A stretch of DNA of 64,000 nucleotides from Ktedonobacteraceae bacterium (GTDB lineage Bacteria > Chloroflexota > Ktedonobacteria > Ktedonobacterales > Ktedonobacteraceae). The notes under the pieces are model-generated. The model was not told the DNA's origin. It ran no database searches and worked only from the letters and a program-made list of their open reading frames with translations. This document shows, in pieces, positions 42,840 through 50,777 of this stretch (its first letter is position 1; each line of letters begins with the position of its first letter). The DNA lies in contig DASRBN010000004.1 in the NCBI GenBank assembly GCA_035653615.1, positions 157,257 to 221,256 of the forward strand. Direction: 5' to 3'. Both the position numbers and the translations under genes were made by a program.

Positions 42840-44522
42840 ATGGCTTATTGCTGTACGCGACAACATATCAATGATCCTCATAGCATATGGTGCGAGCAGT
42901 GTGAAAGTCTCGTGGCAGGTGCGCTGATCGATGATTTCAAGGTGGTCTCCTATATCGGAAGTGGGAGTTTCAGCAAGGTATACCTGGCGGAACAGCAATC
43001 CTTGAATATGCGCAAAGTGGTCATCAAGCTACTTCACCAACCCTGGGACCAGGTGCAACTCGAGTTTTTCCAGCGCGAAGCGGCGTTGCTCGCTTCCCTG
43101 GCTCATCCCTATATTCTGCCCATTTATGCATTTGGCGTTATCTCGCAGCGAAATAAGAGTCCTTATGGACTATCATACTCTCAGACTCCCGGTTCACTCC
43201 CTTATCTCGTCTTGCCCTATGTGGCGCAAGGGTCGATAGCCGAGATATTTGAGCGTGAGGGCAAACAACCGTGGTCGCTGGCCCGTGTGGTCTCTTTAAC
43301 GCGGCATGCGGCAGAGGCGCTGGATTATGCGCATGGCAGGGGGGTGCTGCACCGCGATGTCAAACCCGCCAATTTGCTGCAAATGGGTTCGCACGTGTTG
43401 CTCGCCGATTTCAGTGTGGCTTCTATGATTGATGCCAACGTGTCGCACGTGAGCGCGCCCTGGGCCGGTTCGCCCGCGTACATGGCTCCAGAAGTATGGG
43501 GCCAGGCTCCAGGACGTTATTCTGACCAGTATGCCCTGGCGGTGACCTGTTTTTATCTGCTCACCGCTGAGTATCCCTGGCAATCCAGGAGCGAAAACAA
43601 TATGCGCACGTGGATTCATCTCCATCGCACCATTGCGCCACGCTCCCTGCACGAACTACGACCGGACCTGCCTCAGGCTGTGAGCCTCGTCTTACAGCGC
43701 GCGCTGGCAAAAGACCCGCACCAGCGCTTTCCGACACTGCAGACCTTTGCTGCTGCTTTAGATGCTGCCTCGCAAACAGCAATACCGGCTCTCCGTCCTT
43801 CAGGAGGATTGGGAACACTCCAGCCCCAGGGCGCGATAAATCTGGCTCCTACATCTGTGCAGGGAACACCCTGGTCTCAGAGCGCGAGGGACTTGAAAGG
43901 CCCTCCGCAAGCTCCACTCCTGGCCCTTACATCTCCCCAAAGTGCAGAGGTTGTTCAGCATCCTGCCATAACTGCTAAGAGCGCGCTGCCCATCTCATCT
44001 TCTTTGCCGGTCGAGTCCCATATAAATGAAAAGGTGTGGGAGGCGATGCTCTTCAACCTGCTGCTGTGTATGGTGTTGGCAGCTGTGACCGCCTGGCAAT
44101 TTGGAGAGGTGCGTGTCGTGGGCAATGTTTTGCTCGCGTTATGGCCTTCGTTGCCGGTCGGCCTGTGGGTTGCGCGCATGTTCCGCTCAATGCGTTCGGA
44201 CACCATATGCTGGAGCCTATGCCGGGGAGCGCTTTTCGGCGTGGCCGATATTGTGCTTTCCGCGCTGGTCTGCTATGCCTGGACCGCGCTGGCATTGACA
44301 ATGCCACATTGGGGCCATGATTGGCTACAGGCGGGTGATGGTTTGCGCATCTTCATTGAGCAGGTCAAAGCATTGCTACCCGAATTTCTGAAATTATTCG
44401 TCCTCGGCGCGTGGATCGCGGTAACAGGTGGGGTTTTGATAGGAATCTTCTCGTTCCAGGGCTGGCGCGGGCAATCACATAGGTTCCGTTCGCAGCAGGG
44501 TTCACCTCTACCGGGGAAATAG
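42840..44522 (+). CDS. Membrane-bound Ser/Thr protein kinase
   Basis: 560 residues from ATG 42840 (GGAGTGGAG upstream); earlier Mets lack a ribosome site. An N-terminal CxxC-type pair (YCC...WCEQCESL) precedes the kinase domain (about 35-290). This has the glycine loop GSGSFSKVYLAE, VVIKLL lysine, LHRDVKPANLL catalytic loop (Asp present), ADFS in place of DFG, and YMAPEVWG. A linker of about 100 residues is followed by about four membrane helices. Unlike PknB, it has no PASTA repeats. Probable sensor kinase, likely active. Confidence 0.85.
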   Translation: MAYCCTRQHINDPHSIWCEQCESLVAGALIDDFKVVSYIGSGSFSKVYLAEQQSLNMRKVVIKLLHQPWDQVQLEFFQREAALLASLAHPYILPIYAFGVISQRNKSPYGLSYSQTPGSLPYLVLPYVAQGSIAEIFEREGKQPWSLARVVSLTRHAAEALDYAHGRGVLHRDVKPANLLQMGSHVLLADFSVASMIDANVSHVSAPWAGSPAYMAPEVWGQAPGRYSDQYALAVTCFYLLTAEYPWQSRSENNMRTWIHLHRTIAPRSLHELRPDLPQAVSLVLQRALAKDPHQRFPTLQTFAAALDAASQTAIPALRPSGGLGTLQPQGAINLAPTSVQGTPWSQSARDLKGPPQAPLLALTSPQSAEVVQHPAITAKSALPISSSLPVESHINEKVWEAMLFNLLLCMVLAAVTAWQFGEVRVVGNVLLALWPSLPVGLWVARMFRSMRSDTICWSLCRGALFGVADIVLSALVCYAWTALALTMPHWGHDWLQAGDGLRIFIEQVKALLPEFLKLFVLGAWIAVTGGVLIGIFSFQGWRGQSHRFRSQQGSPLPGK

Positions 44523-44539
44523 CTGCCGGAACCGTAAGG

Positions 44540-45817
44540 TCAAAGCGGCAATAGCAGCAACGGTATCTCCATTTCCTCCGGCGTCAGGCCACCATGGTGA
44601 CCCAGGAAATGCATGTCGAATCTTCGCTCTTCGTGCCACCACACCGTTTCGTGCTCATAGGGGAGAATGACCAGGTTGCCCACTCGCTGCAAAAATTCCT
44701 TCGAAAGCTGCTGAGAGCCAAAGAACTGCTGCTCTACCAGCGCCCGGGTGGGATATATTTCCGCTCTTCCTTCAAGCCGCTTTTGCAGGAAAGCAATCGC
44801 CTCATCCAACACATCCTCCCGCACGTGCAAAAACATATCGCGCGCCGAACCTGCAGGAACCAGGAAATTTCCGCGCATATTTGTACGCAGGTAATGCTCG
44901 ATGCCGGGCGCGTAGCGATTGAGATAAAACGTCCTCTTGGGATCGACCTCGATTTGCCCGTGATCGGCGGTCATAATAAGCAGTGTATCCGGGCTATTGC
45001 CGTGTGCCGCCTTGTAAAAAATCACATCCATGGCGGTCAAGAATCTATCCATGACCACCTCGAACTGCCGGGAATGCGGGCCATAGAGGTGACAGATCGC
45101 ATCGATCTTGTCGAAGTACAAAAAATAGTAGCTGGGAGACGTTTTTTCGGAAACGATAAGTTCTCCCAGTTGCGTAAGCGCCTCTATGATCGTTCTATAA
45201 GGTACAACCGTAGCTCCTCGATAGACAATATCGGAGTAGGTGGACGGTGTGTAGGCCTGGTTCTGGAAAATGTAAGAATGGATGCCATACCTTTGCAAGC
45301 GGCGATAAAAGGTCTGCCGGGGAAAGAAAGCCTCTGATGGGATGCCGGATCGTTTCAAAGAGTCGCGTTCTCTATCTCCTGCGTAAGAGAAAAGCAAAGG
45401 CGTAATCACTTCATCGACAAGTGGCTCATAATAATTCCATTCGTAGACACCGCTCTGGCCAACGTTCAACCCGGTATGAATGCAGGTGACATGGGCAGCT
45501 GTGGTCGAGGGGAATTGCGAGGTCAGCTGTGAAGCGATGCCATATTTCAGGACGGTTTTGAGGAACTCGTAATGCTCCGCGTATTTCTCAAAGAACCGCC
45601 AGCCAAAGGCATCGATAAAGAACAGGATTACCTTGTTATAGTGGGTGGGCAAGCTGCCAAACACATCTACCGGGAAGCCATTTTGTCCTTTGCCGCTTAA
45701 GAGGAACTCAATCGTTTGTGGCAGGTTGGCGAAGCAGTAGGAATCATAGAGAGGCCTCACGAATCTCGAGGAGAATTTCGCGTTCTGTACCGCGTTCACA
45801 GAAGCCGAGTTGAGCAT
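44540..45817 (-). CDS. Alkaline-phosphatase-superfamily phosphodiesterase
   Basis: 425 residues from ATG 45817 (AGG seven bases upstream); GTG 45883 and ATG 45868 would add up to 22 residues without a ribosome site. The metal and nucleophile motifs of type I phosphodiesterase/nucleotide pyrophosphatase are seen: FFIDAFGWRFF, FPSTTAAHVT (the Thr nucleophile), LIMTADHGQIEVDP, then HGGLTPEEMEIPLL. No signal peptide, so it seems cytosolic. Substrate may be a nucleotide sugar or phosphonate; unknown. Confidence 0.8.
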   Translation of the reverse strand: MLNSASVNAVQNAKFSSRFVRPLYDSYCFANLPQTIEFLLSGKGQNGFPVDVFGSLPTHYNKVILFFIDAFGWRFFEKYAEHYEFLKTVLKYGIASQLTSQFPSTTAAHVTCIHTGLNVGQSGVYEWNYYEPLVDEVITPLLFSYAGDRERDSLKRSGIPSEAFFPRQTFYRRLQRYGIHSYIFQNQAYTPSTYSDIVYRGATVVPYRTIIEALTQLGELIVSEKTSPSYYFLYFDKIDAICHLYGPHSRQFEVVMDRFLTAMDVIFYKAAHGNSPDTLLIMTADHGQIEVDPKRTFYLNRYAPGIEHYLRTNMRGNFLVPAGSARDMFLHVREDVLDEAIAFLQKRLEGRAEIYPTRALVEQQFFGSQQLSKEFLQRVGNLVILPYEHETVWWHEERRFDMHFLGHHGGLTPEEMEIPLLLLPL

Positions 45818-45883
45818 AGTCACACCTGCTCTCGGGTCAAGGGTAGATACCGCAGAATCTACATGCATGTTTGTGTTGAACAC

Positions 45884-46179
45884 AGTATATCACGAAATGA
45901 AACTAGCTCATGCAATCTCTTTTGCAGATTGCTCTTTTTTCGATTAAAGAGACGTTTGAGCGAGATGCGGAGTGCAACTATGGAGTAAAGATCAGTACCT
46001 GTTGCCATATTTGCAGCCGGGCAAAGAGGGGAGGGTTTCAGTTGTCCGGCTTAAGGTATTAAAATTTCGTTAGGAATCGAAATAACATATCATTAACTCT
46101 TTTCATCTACGTGGTTATGTTGTATTATTGCGTAGCACAGCTTTTAGGGGACATGCCGCCTTGCGTGTAGGAAAGCAGG
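45884..46179. other. Divergent intergenic region
   Basis: About 300 bases between the phosphodiesterase and pseudokinase genes, AT-rich around 46060-46130. A TGTTGTATTATT stretch at 46110-46121 could hold a -10 for the plus-strand gene. No gene recognised. Confidence 0.4.
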
Positions 46180-47700
46180 ATGAACGCCCAGACCCAAATA
46201 TATACTATTCCAGGCTCGTTACGTCAACCGAACGCTATGCTCGACTCCTTGCAGGGAATATTGCAGCAGGCTCTCAGGTCATCGACCACGCTATCCCTAA
46301 GGGCAGCCGCTGTAGTACGTGGCCGTGGAGTCTATCTCATAGACAACAACGCGGAACGAGCCCAATATATAGCATCACTACTGGTATCGGCAGGCTATCG
46401 TTCTATAATAGTAGCCAGTACCCTGGATGCCTTCACTCACTTTCTCCAGGGTACATTTGTTCCAATGGCGGTTATTGCCCTGCAAGAAGAGACGAATCAG
46501 CGCTTTTTCCTCAATCGCCTTTCAAAGCAAATTCTTGACAAGTACGAATGGGAAATACTCTTTGTGCGCCTGCTCTTGCCGCCATCCGATCAATTTTTGC
46601 CGCGCACTACTGCGCCATTGGCCCCCTTGCAATCTTCAGGCGCTTTACCGTCTTCAACAACAAGACCCTTACCACCTTTACAATCACCGCAAACAAGCGG
46701 CAAGTCTGATAAATCGGCACTCTACACACAAACGACGGCGCCTTTACCTCGTTTGCCCGCAGTTCCGGCCAGTTCAATAGAAGAAAAAAATCCATCCCGG
46801 CAGGTACAGGAAAAAGTCCTCTCAAAGCAGGAAAATAAGGAGAAGCTCTCGCTGGAGGGGGAAAATCTGGGTCGCTACCAGATATATGAGTCGCGTGGTG
46901 GTGGCCCACTGTGTGCGGTTTATCGCGCATATGACCGCATGCGAGAACTGGATGTTGCATTGAAAGTCATTCCAACCAGTACCATTACCTATCAAATCAA
47001 CGAGGGATCAACCGAACTGCCCAACTTCTTCCAACCCGAATTAGACCTGCTGGCTGACCTGAAGCATCCCCATATTTTGCCTATCATCCATATTGGGAAA
47101 TCCTACGTAAGCGGCCAACCATTTTTCTACAAAACCACACGCTACTGTCCCGAAGGCGCGCTCGACTCGTGGCTGCTCCAGCACGACTCTAAAATGTACG
47201 CGCCGCGCGAGGTTCTCGGTATTTTGTTCCAACTGGCCGACGCGCTTCGTGTTATCCATGAACATCAAAAGCTGTACCGCAACTTCAAGCTATCGAATAT
47301 TCTGGTATTGAACCAGGCAGAAAGTATGCCCGGCCTCAACGTCGCGCTGGTTGATTTTGCCTTTGAACACGATGGGGTCTGCTATGCCAGGACCCCGGCG
47401 AACTACCGTTACATGGCCCCTGAGCAATTTGATGGCCAGTCTTCACCTGCCTCAGAGCAATATGGCCTGGCCGCTATCATTTATGAACTACTCACAAAAC
47501 GCCCCCCATTTCAGGGCAATTCCGAGCAAATCATGAAGCGGATGCACGCGAATATGCAGACCCAGCCCCCCTCTATCCTCAACCCGGCCATTTCTCCCGC
47601 TCTCAACAAGGTGATGCTGCGTGCCCTGGCAAAAAGGCCGGAGGAACGTTATGCGTCCGTCGTTGAATTTGCCCAGGCTTTCCAGCGCTATTGTGGTTGA
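46180..47700 (+). CDS. Receiver-like domain fused to a Ser/Thr pseudokinase
   Basis: 506 residues. Residues about 45-140 resemble a response-regulator receiver (GRGVYLIDNNAERAQYIASLL, with helix-strand alternation), but lack a clear phosphorylatable Asp in the usual place. A Pro/Ser/Thr-rich linker follows (about 140-225). The kinase-like domain (230-505) keeps the ATP lysine (Lys262 in VALKVI) and the APE-type YMAPEQFD. The catalytic loop HRDxKxxN reads YRNFKLSN (Asn368 for Asp), and DFG reads DFA. Phosphotransfer is therefore unlikely; it may be a scaffold or regulator for the active kinase at 42840. Confidence 0.8.
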   Translation: MNAQTQIYTIPGSLRQPNAMLDSLQGILQQALRSSTTLSLRAAAVVRGRGVYLIDNNAERAQYIASLLVSAGYRSIIVASTLDAFTHFLQGTFVPMAVIALQEETNQRFFLNRLSKQILDKYEWEILFVRLLLPPSDQFLPRTTAPLAPLQSSGALPSSTTRPLPPLQSPQTSGKSDKSALYTQTTAPLPRLPAVPASSIEEKNPSRQVQEKVLSKQENKEKLSLEGENLGRYQIYESRGGGPLCAVYRAYDRMRELDVALKVIPTSTITYQINEGSTELPNFFQPELDLLADLKHPHILPIIHIGKSYVSGQPFFYKTTRYCPEGALDSWLLQHDSKMYAPREVLGILFQLADALRVIHEHQKLYRNFKLSNILVLNQAESMPGLNVALVDFAFEHDGVCYARTPANYRYMAPEQFDGQSSPASEQYGLAAIIYELLTKRPPFQGNSEQIMKRMHANMQTQPPSILNPAISPALNKVMLRALAKRPEERYASVVEFAQAFQRYCG

Positions 47701-47757
47701 ATCAGGCCACGATGCGGTGTCCCATTCAATCGGCCCCTTACGTGCTCCCAGGCTATC

Positions 47758-47766
47758 TGTTATAAT
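47758..47766 (+). promoter_or_regulatory. Extended -10 promoter (TGTTATAAT)
   Basis: TGT precedes a perfect TATAAT, 48 bases before the acyl-CoA dehydrogenase start. A poor -35 (TTACGT, spacing 17) may exist. It would drive the acyl-CoA/AtuA operon. Confidence 0.55.
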
Positions 47767-47813
47767 AAAGTCCGGTCTTTGCATATGTAATCAGAAAGGA
47801 TGGATCGCCTGCC

Positions 47814-48959
47814 ATGGATTTTGAACTGCCGGAAGAGCATCAACTGGCCTATGAAAGCGCGTTTGCCTTCGCGCAAGATGAAATCAAACCACATAATGCG
47901 GAGATCGAACGCACAGACGACTTTCCACCCTGGATCTGGAAACGGCTGGCCGAGCAGGGCTACACAGGCATAGCCATCCCCGAAGAGTATGGCGGCAGCG
48001 GCGGCGATTTCCTGATGGCGGCGCTGGTGGCTCGCGCCATCGGACGCGCGAATGGCTCCATTTCAATGTCCTACGGGGCGCATTTAAATCTCTGTGCCCA
48101 TAACATCATGCGCAATGGAACCGAAGAACAAAAACAAAAATATCTTCCTAAACTCACAAGCACCGAGATGATCGGCGCCTTGGCTCTCACCGAACCGAAT
48201 GCTGGCTCCGACGCCATGGGCATCCAGATGACGGCGCGGCCAACCGAGGGCGGCTACCTGCTCAACGGCACCAAGATGTTCATTACCAATGGCCCGATTG
48301 CCGATCTGCTGATCGTCTACGCCAAAACGCGACCGGAGGCAGGCAGTCGCGGCATCACCGCCTTCATTTTTGAGACGAAGACGCCCGGTTTCTATGTTGC
48401 GCGCAAATTGAGCAAGCTGGGCATGCATGGCTCACCGACGGGCGAACTGGTCTTCGAGAATGCTTTTGTGCCCGAAGAAAATGTGCTGGGTAAGGTCAAT
48501 GAGGGTTTCAAAGTCGTGATGAGCGGACTCGACCTTGAGCGTGCCTTCTACGCGGTGAGTATGGTTGGTGGCATCGAAGCCGCATTGGAGATCTCCATCA
48601 AATATGCGAAGGAGCGCGAGCAATTCGGCCAGCCCATCGCCAATTTCCAGCTCGTTCAGGCCAAAATCGCGGAGATGTATACCGATCTGGAAGCGGCGCG
48701 GCTGATGGCGCATCGCTGCATGTGGCTGGCGCAGCAGGGCAAACGTGTCAGCAAAGAAGCCGCCGCGGCGCTACTCTTCTCGGCCCGCGCTGCCATGCGC
48801 GCCGCGGATGAGGCGTTGCAGATTCATGGCGGTTGGGGCTATCTAACGGACTTCGAGGTCGAAAAAATGTGGCGCAATGCCAAACTCGGCGAGATCGGAG
48901 CCGGAACGAACGAGATTCGCCTGCTGCTGATAGCCAGAGAACTGCTTGGTATGAGGTAA
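47814..48959 (+). CDS. Acyl-CoA dehydrogenase (isovaleryl-CoA dehydrogenase-like)
   Basis: 381 residues, standard for the family. The flavin motifs ALTEPNAGSD and FITNG, the GMHGSPTGELVFENAFVP segment, and the C-terminal LQIHGGWGYLTDFEVEKMWRNAKLGEIGAGTNEIRLLLIAREL are present. A Glu in SGLDLERAF sits where isovaleryl- and related branched-chain dehydrogenases carry the catalytic base, while the later GG.GY position is not Glu-based. This points to isovaleryl-, citronellyl- or similar acyl-CoA. First gene of the cluster with AtuA and the carboxylase. Confidence 0.9.
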   Translation: MDFELPEEHQLAYESAFAFAQDEIKPHNAEIERTDDFPPWIWKRLAEQGYTGIAIPEEYGGSGGDFLMAALVARAIGRANGSISMSYGAHLNLCAHNIMRNGTEEQKQKYLPKLTSTEMIGALALTEPNAGSDAMGIQMTARPTEGGYLLNGTKMFITNGPIADLLIVYAKTRPEAGSRGITAFIFETKTPGFYVARKLSKLGMHGSPTGELVFENAFVPEENVLGKVNEGFKVVMSGLDLERAFYAVSMVGGIEAALEISIKYAKEREQFGQPIANFQLVQAKIAEMYTDLEAARLMAHRCMWLAQQGKRVSKEAAAALLFSARAAMRAADEALQIHGGWGYLTDFEVEKMWRNAKLGEIGAGTNEIRLLLIARELLGMR

Positions 48960-48962
48960 GGC

Positions 48963-50327
48963 ATGAAATCTGTGCGCATCGCCGGAGGACTCGGCTTTTA
49001 TGGCGACTCGTGGCGCCCGATTCGCGCGAGCATTGAGCGTGGCAATGTACGATATGTTGCGTCCGACCATCTCGCGGAATTGACGCTGGCCATCCTCCAG
49101 AAAGACCGCCAGCGCGACCCCAGCCTGGGCTATACACGCGATCTCGTTCCTATGCTGCTAGACCTGCTTCCTATAGCCATTCCACGCGGTATTAAATTCA
49201 TTCTGAACGCGGGTGGGCTGAATCCGCCGGGGGCGCGTGGGGTGCTGCTGAACGCGCTCAAAAAAGCCGGTCTCAAGCTGAAAGTGGGCGTTGTGCTGGG
49301 TGATTCGGTTCTGGAGCGCCTCGATGAATTGCAGGGCGCAGGCGTTTCCCTGGCACACATGGATACAGGCGAAGACATAGCCGGTGTGCGCGAGCGCCTC
49401 TTATTCGCCAGCGCGTATCTGGGAGCGCGACCAATTGTTGATGCTTTGAAAGCGGGAGCGGATATCGTGCTGACCGGGCGCATTGCGGACGCCGCGCTCT
49501 TCCTGGCCCCAATGGTTCATGAACTGGGCTGGCGCTGGGATGATTGGGATAAACTGGCGCAGGGAATAGTGGTTGGACACCTGCTGGAGTGTAGCGGGCA
49601 GGCTACGGGCGGCAATTTTGGTGGCGATTGGCGCTCCATTCCCGACCTTGCGCATATTGGCTACCCTATCGCGGAAGTCTGGGAGAACGGGGATGCGGTT
49701 ATTAGCAAGGCTCCTGGCACAGGTGGGCGCGTCAATTTCGATACGTTGCGCGAGCAATTATTATACGAAGTGCATGATCCCCGCCATTACCTGACGCCGG
49801 ATGTCGATGTCGATATGACTACACTGCGCCTGCAAGAAATTGGTCCTGACGAAGTGCTTGTCAGCGGAGCGAAAGGGCGACCCGCTCCGGATACGCTCAA
49901 GGTTGTGGCCGGCTATGAAGATGGCGTCATGGGACAGGCCATCATCGGCTATGCCTGGCCGGATGCCCTGGCAAAGGCGCAGGCCGCGGCGCAAATCATT
50001 CAGCAGCAAATGACCGAAATTGGCCTGCAAGCGGATGAGACCATTGTCGAATACCTGGGATACAACTCCATCCATGGCCCGCTTGCCGACCCTACCTATA
50101 TCGATGAATTGAACGAGGTCTACCTGCGCATCGCCATTCGTTGTAAGGATCGGCACGAGGCGGCGAAACTTGGTCGTCTCTTTCCGCCGCTGGCGCTCAG
50201 CGGCCCGCCTTTCATCGGCGGAGCTGGTGGCATGCTGGAGCCGCGAGGACTGCTGGGTATCTGGCCCACGCTTGCCCCGCGTGACATCATCGAAGAATAC
50301 GTGCGCGTGAGCGTGGAGGAACCGTGA
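48963..50327 (+). CDS. atuA: AtuA-family protein (acyclic terpene utilization, DUF1446)
   Basis: 454 residues. The family N-terminus (GGLGFYGDSWRPI) and the pieces SDHLAELTLAIL, NAGGLNPPGAR, GADIVLTGRIADAALFLAP, ECSGQATGGNF and GRPAPDTLKV are all typical of AtuA. In Pseudomonas it belongs to the acyclic terpene (citronellol) catabolic operon, where it probably acts with the geranyl-CoA carboxylase; its exact reaction is uncertain. It starts three bases after the dehydrogenase stop, so they are co-translated. Followed by a small partner protein and the carboxyltransferase. Confidence 0.88.
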   Translation: MKSVRIAGGLGFYGDSWRPIRASIERGNVRYVASDHLAELTLAILQKDRQRDPSLGYTRDLVPMLLDLLPIAIPRGIKFILNAGGLNPPGARGVLLNALKKAGLKLKVGVVLGDSVLERLDELQGAGVSLAHMDTGEDIAGVRERLLFASAYLGARPIVDALKAGADIVLTGRIADAALFLAPMVHELGWRWDDWDKLAQGIVVGHLLECSGQATGGNFGGDWRSIPDLAHIGYPIAEVWENGDAVISKAPGTGGRVNFDTLREQLLYEVHDPRHYLTPDVDVDMTTLRLQEIGPDEVLVSGAKGRPAPDTLKVVAGYEDGVMGQAIIGYAWPDALAKAQAAAQIIQQQMTEIGLQADETIVEYLGYNSIHGPLADPTYIDELNEVYLRIAIRCKDRHEAAKLGRLFPPLALSGPPFIGGAGGMLEPRGLLGIWPTLAPRDIIEEYVRVSVEEP

Positions 50328-50328
50328 T

Positions 50329-50369
50329 GTAGGGGCCGATTGATCGCGCCCAGCGCCGATTCATCGGCC
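50329..50369 (-). repeat. 41-bp dispersed repeat, reverse copy
   Basis: Exact reverse complement of 36385-36425. It lies in the gap between atuA and the next gene, within one operon, as the other copy does in the ABC operon. A shorter related piece (CAATCGGCCCC) is seen near 47727. Confidence 0.85.
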
Positions 50370-50402
50370 TCCATATTTATCCAACAATCAAGCGGAGGAA
50401 CT

Positions 50403-50753
50403 ATGAAAAGACAACTGGTGGGGCTTGCTCATGCCCGTTCGGGCGACAAAGGCGACAAGGCCGATATCAGCCTCTTCGCGCCTGATGAGGCAACCTATAA
50501 CCTGCTGGCGCGTGAAGTCACGGCAGAACGCGTACAGGCGCATTTCAACGGCATTATCACAGGAAAGGTCGAACGGTACGAGGTACCGAATGTCCTGGCG
50601 CTCAAATTCGTGCTGCATGGTGCGCTCGATGGTGGCGCATCACGCTCGCTGCGCAGCGATGGGTTAGGTAAGTCTTTATCATCGGCATTATTGAGAATGG
50701 AAATTGACGACGACCTGCTAGAGCGAAATTCAACTGAAACAGTTGAAGATTAG
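50403..50753 (+). CDS. AtuA-associated small protein (AtuA-like ferredoxin-fold domain)
   Basis: 116 residues from ATG 50403 (GGAGG five bases upstream). LAHARSGDKGDKADISLFA and YEVPNVLALKFVLHGALDGGASRSLRSD match the small domain that is fused to AtuA in many organisms, here made as a separate protein. It may complete the AtuA complex. The C-terminal 25 residues are acidic. The carboxyltransferase gene follows 24 bases later. Confidence 0.82.
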   Translation: MKRQLVGLAHARSGDKGDKADISLFAPDEATYNLLAREVTAERVQAHFNGIITGKVERYEVPNVLALKFVLHGALDGGASRSLRSDGLGKSLSSALLRMEIDDDLLERNSTETVED

Positions 50754-50777
50754 CTTCCGAAAGGGATACATCGCCTC

